Source: an uncultured Solirubrobacterales bacterium (GTDB lineage: Bacteria > Actinomycetota > Thermoleophilia > Solirubrobacterales > Solirubrobacteraceae). From it: a stretch of 11,809 nucleotides of DNA. Within the stretch, counting starts at the first letter, position 1. The number at the start of each line of letters is the position of its first letter. The notes below the pieces were generated by a model. That model did no database searches. It was given only the letters and a program-made list of their open reading frames with translations, and had not been told where the DNA came from. The stretch is from assembly GCA_903830015.1 (NCBI GenBank), contig CAIKSH010000197.1:1-11809 (forward strand). The letters are read 5' to 3'. Positions 1 through 7,021 of this stretch are shown here, in pieces. The position numbers and the translations under genes are program-made.

Positions 1-107
1 CGCTCGGCCCGATGACGCTGCCCCACCAGTTGGCCCGGGTGGTCCTGCTCGAACAGCTCTACCGGGCCCACTCGATCCTCGCCGGCGAGCCCTACCACCA
101 CGGCTAG
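1..107 (+). CDS. 3' end of an unidentified gene
   Basis: An open frame enters from the left edge (first full codon at base 3) and ends at TAG 105-107, leaving 34 residues. The tail runs [20 protein letters not shown] and closes with GEPYHHG. It has the look of a C-terminal amphipathic helix followed by a short polar tail. I do not recognise the family; a Gfo/Idh/MocA-type oxidoreductase end is one loose possibility. It is codirectional with argS, whose TTG lies 23 bases downstream, so the two could share a transcript. Too little sequence is present to assign a role. Confidence 0.5.
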   Translation, partial: LGPMTLPHQLARVVLLEQLYRAHSILAGEPYHHG

Positions 108-130
108 GGATACGCTGGCGCCGACCGGCC

Positions 131-1780
131 TTGTCCTCCTCTCCGTCCCAGACCGATCCCCTCAGCCGCCTGCGCGAAGCGCTGGCCGAAGCGGCCGCCG
201 AGGCGGTCCCGGCCGGCGACGCCTCGCCCGCCACCCTCGAGCCTCCCGGGGCCGGTGGGGAGGGCGACTACGCGACCAACGCGGCGCTCGTGCTGGCCAA
301 GCCGGCGGGAGAGCCGCCCCGCGAGGTGGCCGAGAGAATCGCCGCCGGCCTGTCGGCGCGGCTCGGCGACGAGCTCGAATCGGCGCAGGTGGCCGGGCCC
401 GGCTTCGTCAACCTCACCCTCTCCGACGGCTGGCACGTGGCGGCGCTCTCCGAGGTCGCCTCGGCCGGCCAGGGCTGGGGCGCAGGGTCGGCCGACCCGC
501 CGCTGCGGGTGAACGTCGAGTTCGTCAGCGCCAACCCGACCGGCCCGATCCACGTGGGCGGCACCCGCAACGCCGCCTACGGCGACTCGCTGGCCCGGCT
601 GCTGGCCTTCACCGGGAACGACGTCCATCGCGAGTTCTACGTGAACGACGCCGGCTCGCAGGTGGTCGTGCTCGGGGAGTCGGTGAAGGCGCGGGCGCGG
701 GGCGAGGAGCCGCCGGAGGGCGGCTACCAGGGCGACTACGTCGAGGCCCTCGCCGCTGACATTCCCGGTGCGGCCGACCTGCCGGTCGACGAGGTCGCGC
801 GGGCGGCGGTGGCGCTGATGGTCGCCGAGGCCGAGCGCAGCCTGGCCCGGATGAGGATCGTCTTCGACGACTGGTTCCACGAGCACACCCTCCACGAGGG
901 CGAGCCGTCGGCGGTCGGCCGCAGCCTGGCGGCGATGGGCGACCAGGACCGCACCTTCGAGGAGGACGGCGCCCTCTGGCTGCGCACCACGGCCTTCGGC
1001 GACGACAAGGACCGGGTCCTCATGCGCTCCAGCGGCGAGCACACCTACTTCGCCTCGGATATCGCCTACCACCGCGACAAGCTCGACCGCGGCTTCGACC
1101 TGCTGATCGACGTCTGGGGGGCCGACCACCACGGCTACGTCGACCGGATGCAGGCCGCCTTCGAGGCCTCCGGCGGCGAGCCGGGTGCCCTGGAGCTGGT
1201 GATCATGCAGCTCGTCCATCTCGTCGAGGGCGGCGAGCGGGCGAAGATGAGCAAGCGGGCCGGGGAGTTCGTCACCCTCGAGGACCTGATCGACGACATC
1301 GGGGTCGACGCCGCCCGCTGGTTCCTGCTGGCCCGCTCGCACGAGACGACGATCGAGCTCGACCTGGCGCTGGCCCGCGAGCAGTCCAGCGAGAACCCGG
1401 TCTACTACGTCCAGTACGCCCACGCCCGCGCGTGCTCGATCCTCGAGCGGGCCGCCCGGGAAGGCCAGGAGGCCGGCGGGAAGCCCGCTTCGCTGCACCC
1501 GAGCGAGCGGGCGCTCGTGCGGCGGCTGCTCGAGTTCCCCGACGAGGTGGCCGAGGCCGCCGCGCGGCGCGCCCCGCACCGGATCGCCACCTGGGCGCTG
1601 GCCGCCGCCCAGGACTTCAGCGCCTTCTACCGCGACTGCCCGGTGGTCGGGGCCGAGCCGGACGTGGCCGCCTTCCGCCTCGAGCTCTGCGCCGCCACCC
1701 GGGACGTGCTGGCCCGGGCCCTCGACCTCCTGGGCGTGACCGCCCCGGAGTCGATGGAACGCGACGATCAGATCCGGTAG
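131..1780 (+). CDS. argS: arginyl-tRNA synthetase
   Basis: Class I aminoacyl-tRNA synthetase that charges tRNA-Arg with arginine in the cytoplasm. The 549 residues match the usual bacterial length. An N-terminal Add1-like domain (about 1-115, with the typical GDYATNAAL stretch) precedes the Rossmann catalytic core, with SANPTGPIHVGG at 133-144 carrying the HIGH signature as HVGG (141-144). The KMSK loop is intact (AKMSKRAGEFVTLEDL, KMSK at 372-375). A helical DALR-type anticodon-binding domain forms the C-terminus and ends with the family-typical LGVTAPESM plus seven extra residues. The start is TTG, chosen because it is the first in-frame start after the upstream stop and gives the expected N-terminal length; a TACGCT -10-like hexamer sits at 111-116. 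The last 13 bases overlap the 3' end of ccdA on the other strand. Confidence 0.97.
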   Translation: MSSSPSQTDPLSRLREALAEAAAEAVPAGDASPATLEPPGAGGEGDYATNAALVLAKPAGEPPREVAERIAAGLSARLGDELESAQVAGPGFVNLTLSDGWHVAALSEVASAGQGWGAGSADPPLRVNVEFVSANPTGPIHVGGTRNAAYGDSLARLLAFTGNDVHREFYVNDAGSQVVVLGESVKARARGEEPPEGGYQGDYVEALAADIPGAADLPVDEVARAAVALMVAEAERSLARMRIVFDDWFHEHTLHEGEPSAVGRSLAAMGDQDRTFEEDGALWLRTTAFGDDKDRVLMRSSGEHTYFASDIAYHRDKLDRGFDLLIDVWGADHHGYVDRMQAAFEASGGEPGALELVIMQLVHLVEGGERAKMSKRAGEFVTLEDLIDDIGVDAARWFLLARSHETTIELDLALAREQSSENPVYYVQYAHARACSILERAAREGQEAGGKPASLHPSERALVRRLLEFPDEVAEAAARRAPHRIATWALAAAQDFSAFYRDCPVVGAEPDVAAFRLELCAATRDVLARALDLLGVTAPESMERDDQIR

Positions 1781-2517
1781 AGGAAGTCGAGCCCGAGGCC
1801 GTCCAGCAGCTGCTGGGCCTCGATGTTGAGGCGGGTCAGCTCGCCGGTGAGGATCAGGACCCCCATGGCGATCAGGATCAGTCCCGAGACAAAGGTGATC
1901 ACGAGGTAGCGGTCGCGCAGCCAGCGGAAGGCCACGGTGGCCCGGTCGAAGGCGACGGCCATGAGCAGGAACGGAATGGCCAGGCCCAGGGAGTAGAAGA
2001 GGAGCAGCACGCCGCCCTGCCCGACCGACCCGGAGGTCGAGGCGGCCGCGAGCACGGCGGCCAGGGTGGGGCCGACGCACGGGGTCCAGGCGATGGCGAA
2101 GGCCAGGCCGGCGATTACCGGGCCGCCGGTGCCGGCCCGCGAGATCAGCGCGTCGGGGCGCCAGTCGCGGTTCAGCCGGTCGACGAAGGGCGTGGCCATG
2201 AAGAAGAGCCCCAGGGCGATGATCATGATCCCGGCGATCGTGTCCAGCAGCTGGCGGTTGTCGCGCAGCAGCGAGCCGATCCCGGTCGCGGTCATGCCGA
2301 GGGCAATGAACATGACCGTGAAGGAGAGGCAGAAGATGACCGCCGGCAGCAGGACGTGGCTCATCCGCTTCTCGCCGGCGCGGATCTCGGCAATGCTCAC
2401 GCCGGAGATTGCCGAGAGGTACCCGGGGACCAGGGGCAGCACGCACGGCGAGATGAACGAGACGAAGCCGACGGCGAAGGCGGCCAGGACCGTGGTGTCG
2501 GCGGCGGCGATCGGCAC
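1768..2517 (-). CDS. ccdA: cytochrome c biogenesis protein CcdA (transmembrane electron carrier)
   Basis: Integral membrane protein of the DsbD/CcdA family. Such proteins pass electrons from cytoplasmic thioredoxin across the membrane to extracytoplasmic thioredoxins such as CcmG. The 249 residues hold about six hydrophobic segments. The two redox cysteines typical of the family are present: C25 in FISPCVLPLVPGYLSA and C147 in WTPCVGPTLAA, each after a Pro. The open frame extends further upstream, but those residues overlap ccmH in another frame and look non-coding. The GTG at 2517-2515 begins two bases after the ccmH stop and gives a normal N-terminus just ahead of the first membrane segment. 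Third gene of a ccmG-ccmH-ccdA transcript; it ends 13 bases inside argS from the opposite side. Confidence 0.94.
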   Translation of the reverse strand: MPIAAADTTVLAAFAVGFVSFISPCVLPLVPGYLSAISGVSIAEIRAGEKRMSHVLLPAVIFCLSFTVMFIALGMTATGIGSLLRDNRQLLDTIAGIMIIALGLFFMATPFVDRLNRDWRPDALISRAGTGGPVIAGLAFAIAWTPCVGPTLAAVLAAASTSGSVGQGGVLLLFYSLGLAIPFLLMAVAFDRATVAFRWLRDRYLVITFVSGLILIAMGVLILTGELTRLNIEAQQLLDGLGLDFLYRI

Positions 2518-2519
2518 GG

Positions 2520-2975
2520 TCAGCGCCCGAACCGGTCGAGCTCGTCGTCGAGCCGGGCCCGGTCCTCGGGGCTGCCCGGCTCCTCGCCGGGCCCCTCGGC
2601 GATGGCGCCCCTCCGTCGCCAGCGCGTGACGACCAGCACGACGACCAGCAGCAGCGCCAGGGCCACGGCGATCGGGATCAGGTAGGCGCCGAGGCTGAAC
2701 CCGGAGTCCTCGGGCAGCGCCAGGATGTCCGGCCCGTAGCGGGCCTTGAGCGTGGCCTTGATCTGGTTTTCGTCCTGGCCCTGGGCGATCAGGGTGCGGA
2801 TCTCGCGGCGCAGCTGGTCGGCGCGCGGCGACTCGGCGATGTAGAGCGGCACGTTGCAGGTGTCGCACATCACCTCGGTCTCGATCTGGTACTGCGTCAC
2901 CGCCCCGGCCCCGGCGGGGAGCGCTGCGCCGGCCAGCGCGGCGGCCGCGGCCAGGATGGCGATCCGCCCCCTCAT
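2520..2975 (-). CDS. ccmH: cytochrome c-type biogenesis protein CcmH
   Basis: Membrane-anchored thiol oxidoreductase of the CcmH/CycL/NrfF family, thought to reduce or present the CXXCH cysteines of apocytochrome c for haem attachment. The 151-residue product has a signal-like N-terminus (1-25), then the CxxC pair C37/C40 in EVMCDTCNVPL, corresponding to the LRCPxCQ motif of E. coli CcmH. The family helices follow (ADQLRREIRTLIAQGQDENQ, then ARYGPDILALP) and a membrane span at about 95-118 with a short charged tail ending DELDRFGR. The ATG at 2975-2973 overlaps the upstream ccmG stop as ATGA, indicating translational coupling. The second position of the CPxCQ core is changed (DT for PV), but both cysteines remain. 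Confidence 0.93.
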   Translation of the reverse strand: MRGRIAILAAAAALAGAALPAGAGAVTQYQIETEVMCDTCNVPLYIAESPRADQLRREIRTLIAQGQDENQIKATLKARYGPDILALPEDSGFSLGAYLIPIAVALALLLVVVLVVTRWRRRGAIAEGPGEEPGSPEDRARLDDELDRFGR

Positions 2976-3529
2976 CCCTGCGCCCTCGCCCGCGCGATGG
3001 CGCCTTCGAGGAACCGGCCGGTCAGCTGCCCGCGGCCGATGGCCACCACCCGCCCGCGGGGGTCGACCACGAAGGTCTCCGGGAGCTTGGTCGTGCCAAA
3101 GAGGGGAGCGAGGTCCAGCTTGTCGTCGCGTACCGACGGGTAGTTGAGCCCGTTCCGACGGGCGAAGGCCCTCGACTCGTCGGCGAAGTCCTTGTAGGTG
3201 ACGCCCACCACCGTCCCGTCGCCCTCGCGCCGGAGGTCCTTCTGCGCGCGGACGAGGATCGGCGCCTCCTCGGCGCACGGCTCACACCACGAGGCCCAGA
3301 AGTTCACGACCACGATCTTCCCGCGCAGCTCGTCGAGCGAGAGGGCGCCCTTGCCGTCGAGGAGGGGAAGGGCCACGTCGGCCCCCGGCGCGACCGGCTG
3401 CTCGCCCTTCTGGACCGCCGCGTCGAGCGAGCTGTCGTCGCCGCCGGCGGCGACTCCGTAGATGAGCAGGCCGACCACCCCCAGGGCCAGGACGATCACC
3501 ACGAGAGATATCGGCCCGGGGCGCTTCAC
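2972..3529 (-). CDS. ccmG: membrane-anchored thioredoxin-like protein (CcmG/ResA/TlpA type)
   Basis: Extracytoplasmic thiol:disulfide reductant for cytochrome c maturation; it takes electrons from CcdA and reduces CcmH or apocytochrome. The 185 residues show one N-terminal anchor (about 7-27) and then a redoxin fold: VVNFWASWCEPCAEEAPILV with the active-site pair C82/C85, and the cis-proline site P140 in TTKLPETFVVDPRGRVV. The frame stays open 20 codons further upstream to 3589, but GTG at 3529-3527 places the anchor right after a KR-rich start, so I prefer it. A TACGCT hexamer lies 10 nt upstream (3545-3540). First gene of the ccmG-ccmH-ccdA block, with a four-base ATGA overlap into ccmH. 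ResA is an alternative name; the ccmH context favours CcmG. Confidence 0.9.
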   Translation of the reverse strand: MKRPGPISLVVIVLALGVVGLLIYGVAAGGDDSSLDAAVQKGEQPVAPGADVALPLLDGKGALSLDELRGKIVVVNFWASWCEPCAEEAPILVRAQKDLRREGDGTVVGVTYKDFADESRAFARRNGLNYPSVRDDKLDLAPLFGTTKLPETFVVDPRGRVVAIGRGQLTGRFLEGAIARARAQG

Positions 3530-3574
3530 TGTTCCGGAGAGCGTAGAGGGCCGGCCGGGGCGGCCGGTCCCGGT

Positions 3575-3580
3575 TATCCT
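3575..3580 (+). promoter_or_regulatory. putative -10 element of tRNA-Gly
   Basis: TATCCT is the best -10-like hexamer ahead of the tRNA and ends 10 bases before the mature 5' end, so transcription would start a few bases upstream of the tRNA. No convincing -35 is visible in the surrounding G/C-only stretch. It lies back-to-back with the presumed promoter of the ccmG block. Confidence 0.4.
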
Positions 3581-3590
3581 CAGCGCCAAT

Positions 3591-3663
3591 GCGGCGGTAG
3601 CTCAGTTGGTAGAGCATCAGCTTCCCAAGCTGAGGGTCGCGAGTTCGAGCCTCGTCCGCCGCT
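3591..3663 (+). tRNA. tRNA-Gly (anticodon CCC)
   Basis: Full cloverleaf of 73 nt: acceptor GCGGCGG/CCGCCGC, D arm GCTC/GAGC (3600-3603/3612-3615), anticodon stem TCAGC/GCTGA with loop TTCCCAA and anticodon CCC at 3624-3626, five-base variable loop, and T arm GCGAG-TTCGAGC-CTCGT. The anticodon arm closely resembles known bacterial tRNA-Gly(CCC) species, which read GGG. Discriminator base is U73. The 3' CCA is not encoded (CTT follows), so a CCA-adding enzyme is required. Confidence 0.96.
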
Positions 3664-3669
3664 CTTGTA

Positions 3670-3685
3670 GGCGCCGTCCGGCGCC
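3670..3685. terminator. hairpin between tRNA-Gly and the convergent zinc-ribbon gene
   Basis: GGCGCC-GTCC-GGCGCC, a perfect six-base stem with a four-base loop, lies seven bases after tRNA-Gly and five bases beyond the stop of the convergent small gene. Its position suggests a bidirectional terminator or a processing boundary, but no T-tract follows on either strand. Confidence 0.4.
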
Positions 3686-3690
3686 GGCTG

Positions 3691-3900
3691 CTACCAGTCC
3701 TGGCAGCAGCCGCAGTGCGGGCAGCAGACCGCCGTTCCCACCTCAGAGTCGAACGCCGCCCCGCAGCCACAGGTATAGAGAGCGTGGTCGTCGGGGCCGC
3801 CGGCCCGGCGGATCCGTCGGCAGTCGCCGCGGCGCGCCGGGGAGGCCTGGCGGCTGCGTACCCGGGCGGCCAGCGGCACGCTGAGTGTGAGAGCGATCAC
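3691..3900 (-). CDS. small zinc-ribbon protein, hypothetical
   Basis: A 69-residue frame whose C-terminal half looks like a structural zinc site: DDHALYTCGCGAAFDSEVGT, then AVCCPHCGCCQDW at the end. The pattern CxC-x12-CCPxCxCC offers more cysteines than one Zn(II) needs, and a central CRRIRRAGG stretch adds one more. The N-terminal half (IALTLSVPLAARVRSRQ) is less convincing, so the true start may be internal; GTG at 3900-3898 is the outermost option in this frame. The cysteine-rich end is what one would expect of a nucleic-acid- or protein-binding ribbon and not of a random antisense frame. It sits between the two divergent ccm blocks, but no functional tie can be shown. Confidence 0.6.
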   Translation of the reverse strand: MIALTLSVPLAARVRSRQASPARRGDCRRIRRAGGPDDHALYTCGCGAAFDSEVGTAVCCPHCGCCQDW

Positions 3901-3955
3901 ACGGTGGGCTTAGCCGCCGGCCCGGTAACTCCTTCCCGGCCGGCAATCCTGCATC

Positions 3956-3974
3956 GCGCCCTGCGACCGGGCGC
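3956..3974. other. inverted repeat upstream of ccmE
   Basis: GCGCCC-N7-GGGCGC in the 131-base gap between the divergent zinc-ribbon gene and ccmE. It could be an operator or an mRNA hairpin for either gene. In DNA this rich in G and C such a stem may also be chance. A GATACT hexamer (4016-4021), possibly the -10 of ccmE, follows 42 bases later. Confidence 0.25.
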
Positions 3975-4031
3975 AAAGCCGCGCGTCGGCGGGGCCCGGG
4001 AGCCAGGACGCGTGCGATACTGGAGAAGGCC

Positions 4032-4472
4032 ATGAATCCCGCCCGCAAGCGAAAGGTCAGGCTGGTCGTCTTCCTCACCGCCGCCCTCGTGCTTGCCGCT
4101 GCCCTGGCCTACACCAGCTTCTCCTCGGCCAGCTCGGCCGTCCAGCCCAGCCAGCTGCTGGCCTCCTCGACGCCGGGCCAGAGCTACCAGCTGACCGGCA
4201 AGGTCGTGAAGGACTCCGTGGTGCGCCGGCGCGAGAGCATCAGCTTCCGCGTCCGGGACCGCAAGGGCCGCGATTCGGTCCTCGTCAACTACGCCGGGGC
4301 GGTGCCCGACCCGTTCCGCGAGGGTCGCGAGGTGATCATCGACGTCAAGCGCGCCGGGGCCTCCCGCGAGGTCTACACCGGCGAGAAGGACACGCTGATC
4401 ACCAAGTGCCCGTCGAAGTTCCGCGACTCCAAGACCGATTCGACCGGCATGCCCGCGTCGAAGACCTCCTGA
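4032..4472 (+). CDS. ccmE: cytochrome c maturation haem chaperone CcmE, Cys-type
   Basis: CcmE binds haem covalently outside the membrane and hands it to CcmF for attachment to apocytochrome c. The 146 residues show a KRK-rich start, one membrane anchor (about 9-27), and the OB-fold beta barrel with family features YQLTGKVVKDS, SISFRVRDRKG and VLVNYAGAVPDPFREGREV. The haem-ligand segment, HxxxY in proteobacterial CcmE, here reads KCPSKF, giving C126 in place of His and F130 in place of Tyr. Cys-type CcmE (CxxxY) is known from archaea and Desulfovibrio; the Phe is a further departure. A good Shine-Dalgarno, GGAG at 4022-4025, lies six bases before ATG. First gene of a ccmE-ccmF-ccmI-secG run, with six bases to ccmF. 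Confidence 0.92.
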   Translation: MNPARKRKVRLVVFLTAALVLAAALAYTSFSSASSAVQPSQLLASSTPGQSYQLTGKVVKDSVVRRRESISFRVRDRKGRDSVLVNYAGAVPDPFREGREVIIDVKRAGASREVYTGEKDTLITKCPSKFRDSKTDSTGMPASKTS

Positions 4473-4478
4473 GCTGAC

Positions 4479-6677
4479 GTGGCCGCCACGATCGGACAGG
4501 CCTGCCTGATCCTCGGTCTCGCCTGCTCGGTCTACGGTGCCGGCGCCTCCCTGGCCGGGGCACGGACCGGCAACGAGCGGCTGGTGGTCTCGGGAAGGCG
4601 CGCCCTCTACGCGCTCTTCGGGCTGACGCTGGTGGCGTTCGTGATCCTCGAGATCGCCTTCCTGACCTCTGACTTCCGGTTCACCGTCGTCGCCACCCAC
4701 TCGTCGACGACCACGCCCTGGTACTACCGGCTGGCGGCGATGTGGTCCTCCCAGGAGGGCTCGCTGCTGCTCTGGCTGCTGCTGATGTCGGCCGGGGCCT
4801 CGCTCTGCGTGGCCACGCTGCGCGGCCGGCTTCGCGACGTCGCGCCGTACGCGACGGCGGTGCTCCTGGGCTTCGGGATCTTCTTCGCCGGCCTGATGCT
4901 CCTCACCGCCTCGCCGTTCAAGACCGTCCCGGTTGGCCCCGCCGACGGGCTCGGACTCAACCCGCTCCTGCGCCACCCGAGCATGATGATCCACCCGCTG
5001 ATGCTCTACACCGGGTACACGCTCTTCCTGGTGCCTTTCGCCTTCGCCATCGGGGCGCTGATCGTCCGCCGGGTCGACGCCGAGTGGATCCGCTCGACCC
5101 GGATCTTCGCCCTGGCCGCGTGGCTGGCCCTGGGCACCGGGATCATCCTCGGGGCCCGCTGGTCCTACGTCGAGCTGGGGTGGGGCGGTTACTGGGCCTG
5201 GGACCCGGTCGAGAACGCCTCGCTGCTGCCGTGGCTGACCGGCACCGCCTTCCTGCACTCGGTGATGATCCAGGAGCGCCGGGGGATGATGAAGGTCTGG
5301 AACGCCTCCCTGGTCCTGGCCACGGGAACGCTGGCGATCCTGGGCACCTTCCTGGTGCGCTCCGGCGTCCTGGACTCGATCCACTCATTCGTGCAGGAGG
5401 GCAACACGATCGCCTGGGCTTTCGTCGCCCTGATCGCGGTGATGATCGCCTCGTCGGTCTACCTCGTGGTCACGCGCCGCAACAACGCCCTGCGCAGCGA
5501 CGCCCGGCTCGATTCGGTCTTCTCCCGCGAGGCGGCCTTCCTGCTCAACAACATCCTCTTCGTGGCCGTCGCCTTCGTCGTTCTCTGGGGCACCTTCTTC
5601 CCCCTGATTTCCGAGGCGCTTACCGGCAACAAGGCGGCCGTCGGGCCACCGTGGTTTGACCGCTACACGGTGCCCCTGGTCCTCATCCTCGTCCTGCTTT
5701 CCGGCATCGGGCCGGTGATCGCCTGGCGCAAGACGACGGTCTCCCGGCTCTGGCGAAGCCTGCGCGGGCCGGTGGCCTTTGCCGCCGTGGCCGGCGTGCT
5801 GCTCGCCTTCCTGACTCCGGCGGCCGAGAGCCCGGCCTCGCTGATCGTCTTCGTCTTCGGCGCCTTCGCGATCGGGGTCTCCGTCCAGGAGCTCTGGCGG
5901 GGCATGCGGGCCCGGCAGGCGATGACCTCCGAGCGCGCGCTGCCCGCCCTGACCGGCCTGATATCCCGCAACCGCCGTCGCTACGGAGGCTTCATCGTCC
6001 ACATCGGTATATCGGTCCTGTTCATCGGCCTTGCCGCCTCCTCGGCCTTCCAGCAGGTCCGCGACGTGCGCATGGGCCCCGGCCAGTCGGCGGTGGTCAA
6101 CGGCTACCGGTTCGAGTACGTGAAGCCGACCGCCGAGATCGTCAGGGCCGGCGGCAAGCTCGAGCAGATCGAGCTCGGCTCGGTGGTGAAGGTCACGCGT
6201 GACGGGCGCCAGGTCGCCACGCTCGAGCCGAGCCGTGGCTACTTCCCCAACATGGCGCCGATGAGCGGAGCGGTGGGGAGGTACTTCGATGGCGAGTCCA
6301 CCAGCGAGATCGCCCTCAAGGCCGGCGTGGCGCGGGACATCTGGATCGCCGAGACGCCCGACATCTCCGGCCTTACCCCGGTGATCCGCAAGGGCGACGC
6401 GGTCTTCGCGCGGGCCGACCGGGCGGGGCTCAGCGACGAGGCGCGCTCGATCTTCCTGGCCCAGGCGCTGACCGGCCTGACCGACCGCTACCGGGCCGAC
6501 CCCCCGCCGGCCCAGTTCCGGCTGATCGTCTCGCCGATGGTCTTCTGGGTCTGGATCGGGTCGCTGATCGTCTTCTTCGGCGGCCTGGTCGCCGCCTGGC
6601 CCTCTCTCGGGGCCGTGCGGGACCTCGTCCGCGCGCGCTATGCGGCGCGCGTGGCGCAGGACCTCGAGCGCGCCTAG
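4479..6677 (+). CDS. ccmF: cytochrome c haem lyase subunit CcmF
   Basis: Large membrane protein that receives haem from CcmE and ligates it to CXXCH of apocytochrome c with CcmH and CcmI. Its 732 residues are slightly longer than E. coli CcmF, with many hydrophobic spans. The haem-handling tryptophan-rich WWD region is intact: WGGYWAWDPVENASLLPWL at 235-253. Candidate haem-ligand histidines matching those studied in E. coli are present: H172 (MMIHPLMLYTGY), H260 (TAFLHSVMIQERRG), H302 (RSGVLDSIHSFV) and H508 (GGFIVHIGISVLFIG). A soluble domain follows (about 520-680) before the last membrane span near 690-710. GTG at 4479 is six bases after the ccmE stop. Proteins of the CcmF/CcsA family share the WWD motif, but length and the ccmE neighbour fix this as CcmF. 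Confidence 0.97.
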   Translation: MAATIGQACLILGLACSVYGAGASLAGARTGNERLVVSGRRALYALFGLTLVAFVILEIAFLTSDFRFTVVATHSSTTTPWYYRLAAMWSSQEGSLLLWLLLMSAGASLCVATLRGRLRDVAPYATAVLLGFGIFFAGLMLLTASPFKTVPVGPADGLGLNPLLRHPSMMIHPLMLYTGYTLFLVPFAFAIGALIVRRVDAEWIRSTRIFALAAWLALGTGIILGARWSYVELGWGGYWAWDPVENASLLPWLTGTAFLHSVMIQERRGMMKVWNASLVLATGTLAILGTFLVRSGVLDSIHSFVQEGNTIAWAFVALIAVMIASSVYLVVTRRNNALRSDARLDSVFSREAAFLLNNILFVAVAFVVLWGTFFPLISEALTGNKAAVGPPWFDRYTVPLVLILVLLSGIGPVIAWRKTTVSRLWRSLRGPVAFAAVAGVLLAFLTPAAESPASLIVFVFGAFAIGVSVQELWRGMRARQAMTSERALPALTGLISRNRRRYGGFIVHIGISVLFIGLAASSAFQQVRDVRMGPGQSAVVNGYRFEYVKPTAEIVRAGGKLEQIELGSVVKVTRDGRQVATLEPSRGYFPNMAPMSGAVGRYFDGESTSEIALKAGVARDIWIAETPDISGLTPVIRKGDAVFARADRAGLSDEARSIFLAQALTGLTDRYRADPPPAQFRLIVSPMVFWVWIGSLIVFFGGLVAAWPSLGAVRDLVRARYAARVAQDLERA

Positions 6678-6695
6678 CCGCATAGGGTCGCCGCT

Positions 6696-7010
6696 GTGGA
6701 AGTCCTTGCCGCCCTCTGCGTGATCGCCCTGCTGGCGCTGACCGTGGCCTTCGTCGGGGCCCCCCTGCGGCGCCGGCGCGGGGAGGCCCCGGCGTCGGTC
6801 GAGGGCCGGATCGCCGACCTGGAAGCGGCTCGGGACGCCCGCTACCGCGAGATCCGCGAGCTGGAGATCGACCACCGAACCGGCAAGCTCGACGACGCCG
6901 ACTGGCGCTCCCTGGACCGCGAGCTGCGGGCCGAGGCGATCGAGATCCTCCGGGAGCTCGACGAGCTCCGGCCCCCCGGCGCGGAGTCCGCTCCCCCGGC
7001 CGACCGCTAG
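6696..7010 (+). CDS. short CcmI-like cytochrome c biogenesis protein
   Basis: 104 residues: one N-terminal membrane span (about 2-20), a short Arg-rich stretch (LRRRRGE), and a long charged helix likely to form a coiled coil (36-92). The segment RYREIRELEIDHRTGKLDDA followed by DWRSLDRELRAEA matches the first module of CcmI/CycH, which tethers apocytochrome to the ccm lyase. The TPR domain that binds the apocytochrome C-terminus in proteobacterial CcmI is absent, so this is a one-module form. GTG at 6696 follows the ccmF stop by 18 bases, with TAGGGT at 6683-6688 seven bases before it. The position after ccmF supports the assignment. Confidence 0.8.
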   Translation: MEVLAALCVIALLALTVAFVGAPLRRRRGEAPASVEGRIADLEAARDARYREIRELEIDHRTGKLDDADWRSLDRELRAEAIEILRELDELRPPGAESAPPADR

Positions 7011-7021
7011 GATCTGCGCCG

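Noticed and set aside
104..2446. 780-codon open frame on the minus strand, antisense to argS and running through ccdA
   Set aside because: High GC makes stop codons rare in off frames. The translation is low-complexity Arg/Gly/Ala/Pro-rich with no domain, and argS on the other strand is certain.
2518..2868. Upstream extension of ccdA to 2868
   Set aside because: These 117 codons overlap ccmH in another frame and are Arg/Pro-rich, without a membrane or signal pattern.
3530..3589. Upstream extension of ccmG to an ATG at 3589
   Set aside because: It would reach into the tRNA-Gly promoter and adds 20 residues before the membrane anchor; the GTG at 3529 gives a normal N-terminus.
3897..5384. 495-codon minus-strand frame antisense to ccmE and ccmF
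   Set aside because: Composition is Gly/Asp/Gln/Glu/Arg-rich as expected for the reverse of a hydrophobic membrane protein. ccmE and ccmF motifs on the plus strand are clear.
5385..6875. 496-codon minus-strand frame antisense to ccmF and the ccmI-like gene
   Set aside because: Same shadow effect; no recognisable domain and no start context.
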